DNA of 5,337 bases. It comes from an uncultured Oceanobacillus sp. (GTDB lineage: Bacteria; Bacillota; Bacilli; Bacillales; Amphibacillaceae). The notes below the pieces were generated by a model. It did no database searches. It was not told the DNA's origin and was given only the letters and a program-made list of their open reading frames with translations. The number at the start of each line of letters is the position of its first letter. Position 1 is the stretch's first letter. Positions 1-5,329 of this stretch are shown one piece after another. The position numbers and the translations under genes were made by a program. The stretch lies in contig CALKWU010000235.1 of NCBI GenBank assembly GCA_938004015.1, positions 1-5,337 on the forward strand, in the 5' to 3' direction.

Positions 1-641
1 GCCGATGTAAATCATTTCGATACGGAAACAGATGCTTTCAACCGATATATCCGCTGCAAAATAACCGGCAAAACGTCGATGCCCTTTCGACATTAAAGTT
101 TTCAAAAAATCATCGACACCGCATGTTGCATGCATTCGGAACGTATTTACAAGAAAGTTTTTCCGTCATGAACTTGGAACCGACGATACCAATAAAACAT
201 GCGATTGATGTTGCCGATGCTTATATTCTCATTGAAAGGGCGAGATTTGGCGATCGTTTGCAGGTGATCCGGGATATTAATAAAGATGTCGATGTGGAAA
301 TTCCACCACTCACGATCCAACCGTTGATTGAAAATGCCATTAACCATGGGAATTAGAAGAAAGTAGAAGGTGGGACTGTAACATGGCGCATTAAAAATCT
401 TCCTGAATATGTGGAAATTACCATTGCGTATGACGGTGTCGGAATGGATGAAGCAAAAATCGAAGACATCCTCAACCTCAAGCCGACGATCCATGAACGC
501 GTCGGAGTAAAAAACACCAATCGCCGCTTGATTCATTTATACGGTCAAGGATTGGACATTGAAAGTGTACGAGGAAAAGGGACGACCGTTCATTTCCGTA
601 TTCCGAAGCACAAAAACAAACAAAGAAACCGAACAAGATGA
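1..641 (+). pseudogene. Broken LytS-like sensor histidine kinase (C-terminal kinase part, 5' end outside window)
   Basis: This is the remnant of a membrane sensor kinase of the LytS-like class (His_kinase plus HATPase_c domains), which would phosphorylate a partner response regulator. One frame is open from the window edge to 353. It reads LHAFGTYLQESF and ERARFGDRLQV, typical of the region after the phosphorylated histidine. The ATP-binding N box IQPLIENAINHG follows at about 315-350. A TAG at 354-356 interrupts this frame, and the same frame then resumes with a G1 box YDGVGMD (about 429-449), a G2 box VGVKNTNRRL (about 501-530) and the end GKGTTVHFRIP (about 573-605). Upstream of about 75, where a PHFLFN-type H box is expected, no frame gives a readable motif, so the phospho-acceptor histidine appears to be lost. 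The sensor and membrane part lies outside the window or is gone. The family is clear from several motifs in order, and inactivation follows from the stop and the missing H box. A sequencing error could explain the TAG but not the missing H box. Confidence 0.85.
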
Positions 642-670
642 TCGTTCATTCTCCCCGGCAGTATTTTTAA

Positions 671-709
671 CCGGAAAGATACGGACTTTCATTACTGTTC
701 GGCTTTTTT
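671..709 (+). terminator. Possible weak terminator after the kinase remnant
   Basis: CCG (671-673) plus AA (675-676) can pair with TTCGG (698-702), with one bulged G. An inner GAAAG (674-678) / CTTTC (686-690) pairing is an alternative. C703 and then a run of six T (704-709) follow directly. The position, 30 bp after the kinase stop, fits a Rho-independent terminator, but the stem is short and imperfect, so it may be decayed like the gene before it. Confidence 0.3.
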
Positions 710-780
710 ATGTCAATTTCTGCAAATACCAATTTTTTACATGCTTACTCGGTTCCGAATCAAAATGACGGCGCATCATT

Positions 781-1176
781 TTATGCAACGCATTGTATTA
801 TTGCATCATGGATTTGTCCCGCTTGCTTATGGATTCGGTCAACCGTCGCCCGCAACCGGCTCGCTTTTACCGGTTTTAAAATATAATCGATGGCATCGAG
901 CTCGAAGGCTTCAACGGCATACGATTCATAAGCGGTGACAAAGACGATGATCGTTTCCGGAAGCTTTTCCAAGATTTTCTCTGCGATTCCCATTCCGTTG
1001 ATCGGTGACATATCAATATCCAAAAACACGACGTCGACTTCATTCCCTATGATGAAATCCAATCCCTCCAATGGATTCGTGAACGTACCGACGATTTCCA
1101 TTTCTGAACTTTTCTCCAATTGCCGTTCCAACAAACGTAGGGCTAAATCCTCATCATCAATACATACCACCCGCAA
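781..1176 (-). CDS. Response regulator receiver protein, apparently missing its output domain
   Basis: This is a CheY-like receiver domain that would accept phosphate from a histidine kinase. Numbering from a TTG start at 1176, the acidic pair is D7-D8, the phospho-acceptor is D53 in FLDIDM, the switch threonine is T81 in VTAY, and the conserved lysine is K101 in LKPV. The fold is complete by about residue 115. The protein ends at 131 aa in DAIIQCVA, with no LytTR, BTAD or other output domain. Full-length regulators with this type of receiver (YAVEAFELDAIDYILKPV) normally continue into a DNA-binding domain and are 230 or more residues long. The TTG start is chosen because GGGGGAGG lies 8 nt upstream and the protein then begins MRVVCIDDE, as in relatives; the in-frame ATG at 1194 overlaps that site and has no ribosome binding site of its own. 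The gene is convergent with the broken kinase 139 bp away. It could be a remnant or a functional single-domain regulator; I favour a truncated remnant. The receiver assignment is very secure. Confidence 0.85.
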   Translation of the reverse strand: MRVVCIDDEDLALRLLERQLEKSSEMEIVGTFTNPLEGLDFIIGNEVDVVFLDIDMSPINGMGIAEKILEKLPETIIVFVTAYESYAVEAFELDAIDYILKPVKASRLRATVDRIHKQAGQIHDAIIQCVA

Positions 1177-1184
1177 TGATATCG

Positions 1185-1192
1185 CCTCCCCC
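1185..1192 (-). promoter_or_regulatory. Ribosome binding site deciding the TTG start of the receiver protein
   Basis: The - strand reads GGGGGAGG, then 8 nt, then TTG (1176-1174). This near-ideal Shine-Dalgarno sequence overlaps the G of the upstream in-frame ATG (1194-1192), which therefore cannot use it. It supports the shorter 131-aa product. Confidence 0.7.
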
Positions 1193-1280
1193 ATTTGATT
1201 GGATACATTTTACCGTACATTTACAAATTATTCACCGTTCCAAATATCTGATAGACAAAGGAAAAAGGGGGTCTGCCCAC

Positions 1281-1307
1281 ACATGAAACCAGACTTTTCA
1301 TACGATA
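1281..1307 (+). promoter_or_regulatory. Possible sigma-K-type sporulation promoter of ytaF
   Basis: AC (1281-1282), a 16-bp gap and CATACGATA (1299-1307) match the Bacillus sigma-K pattern AC-N16-CATANNNTA exactly. The same -10 also differs by only one base from the sigma-E -10 consensus CATACANT. It would start RNA near 1314, giving a leader of about 22 nt that contains the ytaF ribosome binding site. The match has low information content, so the support comes from its position and from the sporulation link of the YtaF family. Confidence 0.4.
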
Positions 1308-1335
1308 CGGTAATGATGTAAAAGGGATGGTTGCC

Positions 1336-1956
1336 ATGCTTTACTACACCGGTCTATTTTTATTAGTTATAGCAGTCAGTCTTGACGGACTTGGAGTCGG
1401 CATCAGTTACGGCATCCAAAAAACCCGGATTCCACTCTTGCCGATTGCGATCATCATGTGTTGCTCCGGCTTCATGGTTTTCATCTCGATGACCATTGGC
1501 GATGCATTGAAGCGGTTCATCAACCCGGGTCTTTCCGAAAACTTGGGAGCGCTCATATTAATCGGGATCGGATGTTTCACGTTAGCAAAACTCGTTCAGG
1601 CAAATAATGATCAATCAACCGAACCGGAAACTTCAACGGTCATCACCGATGTGAAAAAAGTGTTCCGTTCCCCGCAAAAGGCCGATTTGGATCATTCGGG
1701 GACGATTTCGAAACAAGAAGCGATTTTACTTGGAATGGCTCTTGCGTTGGATGCATTCGGTGCCGGATTCGCCGCCAGCCTCCTCCACTATTCAGTCATG
1801 CTTACAGCGGTGCTCGTTGCGACGATGAGTGGCATGTTCCTTTTCATCGGACTGAAACTCGGATATTTCCTATCAAAAAAAGGAGAGAAAAAGTTTTTAT
1901 CCTTTTTTCCCTCCTTACTATTGATCGGAATCGGTTTTTTCAATTTGATTTCATAA
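1336..1956 (+). CDS. ytaF: YtaF-type sporulation membrane protein (MntP-like fold, EF-hand linker)
   Basis: This is an integral membrane protein of 206 aa. It matches the YtaF family, which is found in spore formers and is related to the MntP manganese exporters; its exact substrate is not known to me. Two homologous halves are visible: helix 1 carries AVSLDGLGVG (Asp17) and helix 4 carries ALALDAFGAG (Asp139), the internal repeat of this fold. About three helices lie in each half (roughly 5-27, 34-55, 68-87, 129-150, 154-178, 187-205). The cytoplasmic linker (about 88-128) ends in a 12-residue EF-hand loop, DLDHSGTISKQE (117-128), with Asp1, Asp3, Ser5, Gly6, Ile8 and Glu12 all in place. Length and motif order match full-length relatives. 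ATG 1336 is preferred to ATG 1327 because AAAGGGATGG (1321-1330) lies 5 nt before it and overlaps the earlier ATG. The gene is monocistronic here and convergent with the AEC transporter. Metal-ion transport is inferred from the relatives. Confidence 0.88.
   Translation: MLYYTGLFLLVIAVSLDGLGVGISYGIQKTRIPLLPIAIIMCCSGFMVFISMTIGDALKRFINPGLSENLGALILIGIGCFTLAKLVQANNDQSTEPETSTVITDVKKVFRSPQKADLDHSGTISKQEAILLGMALALDAFGAGFAASLLHYSVMLTAVLVATMSGMFLFIGLKLGYFLSKKGEKKFLSFFPSLLLIGIGFFNLIS
1875..1914 (-). terminator. Rho-independent terminator of the AEC transporter, antisense within ytaF
   Basis: On the - strand, GGAGGGAAAAA (1914-1904) pairs with TTTTTCTCTCC (1892-1882) as 11 base pairs with one G-T. The loop is 11 nt, and a run of seven T (1881-1875) follows directly. 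It begins 56 nt past the transporter stop codon. On the + strand there is no T tract after the hairpin, so it should work in one direction only and should not stop ytaF transcription. The sequence also encodes the KKGEKK...SFF stretch near the end of YtaF. Confidence 0.55.
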
Positions 1957-1970
1957 CGTCATTTTGCCAC

Positions 1971-2885
1971 TTATAATTGCAGCAAGTTAAGGACGACAGA
2001 TACGGAAACGACACTGACGACCGTCGCAATGAATGTCATGCTCGATACCAATTCCGGCTCGCTGTCGAATTCGATCGCATACATCGTCGTCGTCACGGCT
2101 GTCGGCATCGCTGAAACGATAATCAACACGAGTCCGACTAGAGGATCCACATTGAAAATCGTCACAAACAAATAAGCGATGAATGGTGCTCCCGCCATTT
2201 TCAGTGTGACACTGGAAATGATGACTTGCCAGTTCAGGCGTAACGATGTCATCGAACCGAGTTGCATCCCTAGTACGATCATCATGACCGGGATGGAGGC
2301 TTCACCCACCATCGAAAGCATCGAGTGCAACGACTCGGATATCGGGATTTGCAAATATTGAAAGGCCACACCCAAAATTGCCGCATAGGTCGTCGGCATC
2401 TTCATGACGTTCGTTAAAGCCCGTTTCATTCCGCCTTTTCCCCGGGATGCGTAGTAGATTCCGAAGAAGTTGTTCATAAGTCCTTGAATCACCATGATGA
2501 ATACGGCATAAGGCAAAGCGACAGTTCCGACGCTGAAAAGGACGACAGGCAGTCCGTAGTTTCCTGAGTTCATAAATCCGGTAGCAAGAATCGCGGCACT
2601 CTCCATTTTTGCCGGCCATTTGAAAAGCCTTGCCAACAATTTATTGATGACGACCATAATCGCGAATAGCGTGAACATGTAAATGATGATGACGAGGAAG
2701 CCACTGTTGAAGTCCGCATCATAAAGCGTGGTGAACACGAGCGCAGGCGATAAAATATAAATCGTCACTGCTGACACGGCCCGTACACTCAAAGCACGTA
2801 ACCGCTGCAATGTGAAGCCCGCTAGAAAAACGAGCATAATCGGTAAAATCACTTGAAAAAACAAGGCCAAAATCAATCGCTCCAT
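1971..2885 (-). CDS. AEC family transporter (auxin efflux carrier / Mem_trans type)
   Basis: This is a 304-aa integral membrane secondary carrier of the AEC family (Mem_trans). Bacterial members move organic anions such as malonate, malate or other small carboxylates; the substrate here cannot be told. About ten hydrophobic helices are visible, arranged as two five-helix halves. Diagnostic stretches are FMNSGNYGLPV (104-114) in the first half, with the broken-helix Asn-Ser-Gly-Asn, and SAMPTAV (258-264) in the second. A conserved LSPALVF lies at 45-51. The length is normal for the family. ATG 2885 is chosen because the next upstream residues (VGRNNW-like and polar) are not membrane-like and the protein then starts MERLILALFFQVILP as in relatives; the ribosome binding site there is weak. 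The gene has its own promoter (2979-3007) and is separated from the upstream small gene by a strong terminator, so it is probably monocistronic. It is convergent with ytaF, 14 bp between stops. Confidence 0.85.
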   Translation of the reverse strand: MERLILALFFQVILPIMLVFLAGFTLQRLRALSVRAVSAVTIYILSPALVFTTLYDADFNSGFLVIIIYMFTLFAIMVVINKLLARLFKWPAKMESAAILATGFMNSGNYGLPVVLFSVGTVALPYAVFIMVIQGLMNNFFGIYYASRGKGGMKRALTNVMKMPTTYAAILGVAFQYLQIPISESLHSMLSMVGEASIPVMMIVLGMQLGSMTSLRLNWQVIISSVTLKMAGAPFIAYLFVTIFNVDPLVGLVLIIVSAMPTAVTTTMYAIEFDSEPELVSSMTFIATVVSVVSVSVVLNLLQL

Positions 2886-2978
2886 TTCTACTTCATACAG
2901 GAAAATACTAGTTTCTATTCTACCACAAAACATATAATTCGCATGTTTCGACATTTTCATACAAAAGGAACAATAGAG

Positions 2979-3007
2979 AGTATATTGGGGAAAGTTGGTA
3001 GGAACAA
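2979..3007 (-). promoter_or_regulatory. Probable sigma-A promoter of the AEC transporter
   Basis: On the - strand, TTGTTC (3007-3002), a 17-bp spacer and TATACT (2984-2979) fit a vegetative promoter; the -10 matches 5 of 6 consensus bases and the -35 matches 3 of 6. RNA would start near 2972, leaving a leader of about 85-90 nt before ATG 2885. A second -10-like TAGAAT occurs nearer the gene but without a good -35. Confidence 0.5.
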
Positions 3008-3023
3008 CTGGCGGGTTGAAAAT

Positions 3024-3079
3024 GAACAAAAAAATAAAACATAAAACATTTCCACTTGGAAATGTTTTATGTTTTATTT
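3024..3079 (-). terminator. Strong Rho-independent terminator of the small membrane protein gene
   Basis: A perfect 22-bp inverted repeat (3032-3053 with 3058-3079) has a 4-nt loop (3054-3057). Read on the - strand it is followed by a T-rich tract ending TTTTTTTGTTC. The right arm overlaps the TAA stop codon (3080-3078) of the small gene, so the hairpin starts within the stop. The stem is AT-rich with GGAAA/TTTCC at the loop. It separates the small gene from the AEC transporter downstream on the same strand. Confidence 0.85.
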
Positions 3080-3371
3080 ACGCTTCTTCTACATCTTCCA
3101 CATTTTGGTAAGCATCCACAATAGCTGTCAACATGAAACTGACTCCGGATGTGAACAAGGAAGCAATACCCCATCCGCCGAATCCTGCCCCCAATAAATC
3201 AACTTTAGGCACTACGGATGCAACGGCCAATAAAAGTAAACCTACAATAAAGAAAAAGAAACTAGCATAATAGCAGGCGTAAGATTTTTTGTTTGATCGA
3301 AGCAGGACAAAATTGACGACCAATGCAATGACAGTCATCACTGCCCAAAGCATGAATACTGATTCAACCAT
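3078..3371 (-). CDS. Small three-helix membrane protein of unknown function
   Basis: I do not recognise this 97-aa protein with confidence. Three hydrophobic segments are clear: about 5-24, 33-54 (containing SFFFFIVGLLLL) and 68-88. A short basic stretch RSNKK follows helix 1, a glycine-rich loop LLGAGFGGWG lies before helix 3, and the tail VEDVEEA is acidic. The general plan resembles small YesK-like Bacillus membrane proteins, but that is only an impression of shape. The gene is real by several signs: GGGGTGA lies 5-6 nt before ATG 3371, a good sigma-A-like promoter lies upstream, and a strong terminator sits at the stop. It is divergent from the M3 peptidase and shares the intergenic region with it. 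The ORF alone does not support a function. Confidence 0.7.
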   Translation of the reverse strand: MVESVFMLWAVMTVIALVVNFVLLRSNKKSYACYYASFFFFIVGLLLLAVASVVPKVDLLGAGFGGWGIASLFTSGVSFMLTAIVDAYQNVEDVEEA

Positions 3372-3406
3372 ACTTTCACCCCATCTTCTATATAATATCT
3401 TTCTAT

Positions 3407-3435
3407 AGTGTATAACTGTTTAACTCGAAAGTCAA
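3407..3435 (-). promoter_or_regulatory. Probable sigma-A promoter of the small membrane protein gene
   Basis: On the - strand, TTGACT (3435-3430, 5 of 6 consensus), a 17-bp spacer and TACACT (3412-3407, 4 of 6) lie about 36-65 bp before ATG 3371. The palindromic repeat at 3443-3473 begins only 7 bp beyond the -35, where an UP element or an upstream regulator site would lie. Confidence 0.55.
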
Positions 3436-3442
3436 ACAAAGT

Positions 3443-3473
3443 GGGACAAAACGGGACAGTCCCTGATTGTCCC
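3443..3473. repeat. GGGACAGTCCC palindromic repeat, copy upstream of the peptidase
   Basis: This is a symmetric element centred on 3458. Outer arms GGGACA (3443-3448) and TGTCCC (3468-3473) enclose 4-nt internal-loop sides, and inner arms GGGAC (3453-3457) and GTCCC (3459-3463) flank a single A. The core GGGACAGTCCC and the flanking AAACGGGACAGTCCC recur at 5247-5261 on the other side of the peptidase gene. It lies between two divergent promoters. Such short GC-rich palindromes are common intergenic repeats in Bacillaceae. A REP-type origin is an inference. Confidence 0.75.
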
Positions 3474-3496
3474 GATATGACCCAAACTGCTATAAT
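3467..3496 (+). promoter_or_regulatory. Probable sigma-A promoter of the M3 peptidase, -35 inside the repeat
   Basis: TATAAT (3491-3496) is a perfect -10 and is preceded by TGC, giving an extended -10. The best -35, TTGTCC (3467-3472, 4 of 6 consensus), is 18 bp upstream and lies in the last arm of the palindromic repeat. RNA would start near 3503, with a leader of about 39 nt before ATG 3542. Confidence 0.65.
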
Positions 3497-3541
3497 GGAG
3501 TCAAGATTTTCATCAAGCGAAAACCGGTTAGGGGTGTTGAT

Positions 3542-5239
3542 ATGAAAAAATTCAACGATTTTGTATATGAAAGACCCGATATGACGAAGGAACGGGAGCG
3601 TTTTGACCAATTATTGGCTTCATTTTCTGAAGCTGAAACAGTCGAAGAAGCCGTACAGGCCATTGATCGTATCAATCAATTGAGGAAAAGCTTGTCGACG
3701 ATGGCCAACCTTGTTTACATCCGGGCTTCCATTGATACGACAGATCCGTTTTATAAAGCGGAAAAAGAATTTTTCGATGAGCATCTGCCAATGATGGAAG
3801 AAATGGACACTGACTTTTACAAACTCCTCATCAAATCGAAATTCCGCACAGAGTTGGAAGAAAAGTATGGGGCGCAACTGTTCCGTCTGGCAGATATGGC
3901 GATCAAGTCTTTCTCCCCTGAAGTGATGGAATTGATGCAAAAAGAAAACAAATTGACGACAGAATACGCCAATCTCGTCGCTGCCGCAGAAATCGAGTTT
4001 CAAGGGAAAACGTACACCCTTGCACAGCTCGCACCTTTTGCCCAAAACAAAGACCGGAATATTCGTAAGCAAGCAACGGATAAATTGTTCGGTTATTTTG
4101 CTGAGAACGGGGAAAAGTTCGATTCCATCTATGACGAACTTGTAAAAATCCGCCATGAAATAGCGGTTACGTTAGGATTTGACAATTTTATCGAACTCGG
4201 TTATCTGCGCATGAAACGCATAGGTTACGATGCCGATGATTTGCAAGTGTTTCGGAAACAAGTCCGTGAACATATCGTTCCGCTTGCCACCAAGTTATAT
4301 GAAAGACAAAGAAAGCGGATCGGTGTCGATGAATTGAGATTTTATGATGAAAATTTCCAATTTAAAACCGGAAACGCCACACCGAAAGGCTCGCCGCAAT
4401 GGATCATTGAGAACGGAAAGAAAATGTATGCAGAACTTTCAGAAGAGACGAAGGAATTTTTCCAATTTATGCTCGATCGTGAATTGATGGATCTTGAAGC
4501 GAAAAAAGGAAAGGAAAGTGGCGGTTACTGTACGTTCATCGAAGACTACGAAGCACCGTTCATCTTTTCCAACTTCAATGGTACGTCGGGGGACATCGAT
4601 GTGCTGACCCATGAAGCCGGCCATGCGTTTCAGGCCTATTCAAGCCGGATGCTAGGAGTCCCGGAATATGTCTTTCCAACGAGTGAAGCGGCGGAAATCC
4701 ATTCCATGAGCATGGAATTTTTCACGTGGCCATGGATGGAACTGTTTTTCCAAGAAGATACCGAAAAATATAAATTCGCCCATTTAGCCGGAGCGATTCA
4801 ATTCATTCCATACGGGGTGGCTGTCGATGAATTCCAGCATTTGGTCTATGAAAATCCCAATTGGACTCCGGAAGAACGGAAAGAGGCCTGGAAAAGGTTG
4901 GAGGAAATTTACTTGCCTCATCGGAATTATGATGACAATACGTACTTGAATGAAGGCGGCTTTTGGCAAAGACAAGCCCATATCTATGAAGTTCCTTTTT
5001 ATTACATCGATTACACGCTTGCCCAAATCTGCGCCTTGGAATTTTGGAAAAAAGATCAGGAAAACCATGATGCTGCGTGGGACGACTATTTGAAACTATG
5101 TCAGTTGGGTGGTTCAAAATCTTTCCTTGAGCTGATAGAAGAAGCTAATCTCCGCTCCCCATTTGAAGAAGGCACGTTGGAAGAAACGATACAAGTCGTC
5201 GAAAATTGGTTAAACGAAGTGGAAGATGATAAACTATAA
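3542..5239 (+). CDS. M3 family zinc oligoendopeptidase (M3-not-PepF type)
   Basis: This 565-aa cytoplasmic metallopeptidase hydrolyses short peptides, probably in peptide recycling. The zinc site is HEAGH (357-361), with catalytic Glu358 and ligands His357 and His361; the third ligand is probably Glu385 in SEAAEIHSMS, 28 residues after the first His, as in the M3 family. A conserved C-terminal stretch, QRQAHIYEVPFYYIDY (476-491), carries the His and Tyr residues that line the active site in relatives. The N-terminal 200 or so residues are helical and charged, with no signal peptide. The length fits the roughly 560-aa M3 subfamily of Bacillales, shorter than classical PepF of 600 or more, so I do not assign pepF. 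ATG 3542 is chosen because AGGGGTG (3530-3536) lies 5 nt upstream and MKKFNDFVYERPDM is the family start; the longer frame would begin at a TTG inside the promoter. The gene is intact, and palindromic repeats flank it on both sides. Confidence 0.93.
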   Translation: MKKFNDFVYERPDMTKERERFDQLLASFSEAETVEEAVQAIDRINQLRKSLSTMANLVYIRASIDTTDPFYKAEKEFFDEHLPMMEEMDTDFYKLLIKSKFRTELEEKYGAQLFRLADMAIKSFSPEVMELMQKENKLTTEYANLVAAAEIEFQGKTYTLAQLAPFAQNKDRNIRKQATDKLFGYFAENGEKFDSIYDELVKIRHEIAVTLGFDNFIELGYLRMKRIGYDADDLQVFRKQVREHIVPLATKLYERQRKRIGVDELRFYDENFQFKTGNATPKGSPQWIIENGKKMYAELSEETKEFFQFMLDRELMDLEAKKGKESGGYCTFIEDYEAPFIFSNFNGTSGDIDVLTHEAGHAFQAYSSRMLGVPEYVFPTSEAAEIHSMSMEFFTWPWMELFFQEDTEKYKFAHLAGAIQFIPYGVAVDEFQHLVYENPNWTPEERKEAWKRLEEIYLPHRNYDDNTYLNEGGFWQRQAHIYEVPFYYIDYTLAQICALEFWKKDQENHDAAWDDYLKLCQLGGSKSFLELIEEANLRSPFEEGTLEETIQVVENWLNEVEDDKL

Positions 5240-5246
5240 TGAGACG

Positions 5247-5305
5247 AAACGGGACAGTCCCCATTTGTCCCAGTGGGTCAAATGGGGACTGTCCCTGATC
5301 GCCCC
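5247..5305. repeat. Nested inverted repeat pair (REPIN-like) downstream of the peptidase
   Basis: GGGACAGTCCCCATTTG (5251-5267) and its exact complement CAAATGGGGACTGTCCC (5279-5295) form a 17-bp perfect stem. The 11-nt loop itself holds CCCAGTGGG. Each arm also contains its own palindrome, GGGAC-A-GTCCC or GGGAC-T-GTCCC. The left arm with AAAC before it, and the right arm with TGATCGCCCC after it, resemble the copy at 3443-3473, so this is two such units head to head. No T tract follows, so it is not a standard terminator, although the hairpin could stabilise the 3' end of the peptidase mRNA. Confidence 0.8.
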
Positions 5306-5329
5306 AATTACGCAGCAAAGGAGAAGAAC

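Noticed and set aside
354..356. Recoded TAG (for example pyrrolysine or programmed readthrough) in the kinase
   Set aside because: There is no stem-loop or pyl context in view, the H box is also lost, and the gene looks like simple decay.
762..782. AAAATGA ... TCATTTT inverted repeat at the end of the receiver gene as its terminator
   Set aside because: The stem is 7 bp and nearly all A-T, overlaps the stop codon, and has no separate T tract on either strand.
1262..1298. GGGGGTCTGCCC with GTCTG ... CAGACTTTT as a terminator or another copy of the GGGACTGTCCC repeat
   Set aside because: It has only 5 pairs around a 14-nt loop and four T; the resemblance to the repeat core is partial. It may be a decayed copy but cannot be supported from one window.
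1327..1335. Alternative ytaF start at ATG 1327 (adds Met-Val-Ala)
   Set aside because: This ATG lies inside the AAAGGGATGG ribosome binding site that serves ATG 1336 and has no site of its own.
2886..3029. N-terminal extension of the AEC transporter up to a TTG at 3029
   Set aside because: The extra 48 residues are not family-like, cross the likely promoter at 2979-3007 and start next to the terminator of the preceding gene.
3467..3541. N-terminal extension of the peptidase from TTG 3467
   Set aside because: It would start at the -35 box and run through the -10; a good ribosome binding site and the family start are at 3542.
3620..4156. Long antisense open frame within the peptidase gene
   Set aside because: It has no ribosome binding site, no recognisable domain and a shadow-like composition opposite a well-supported M3 peptidase.
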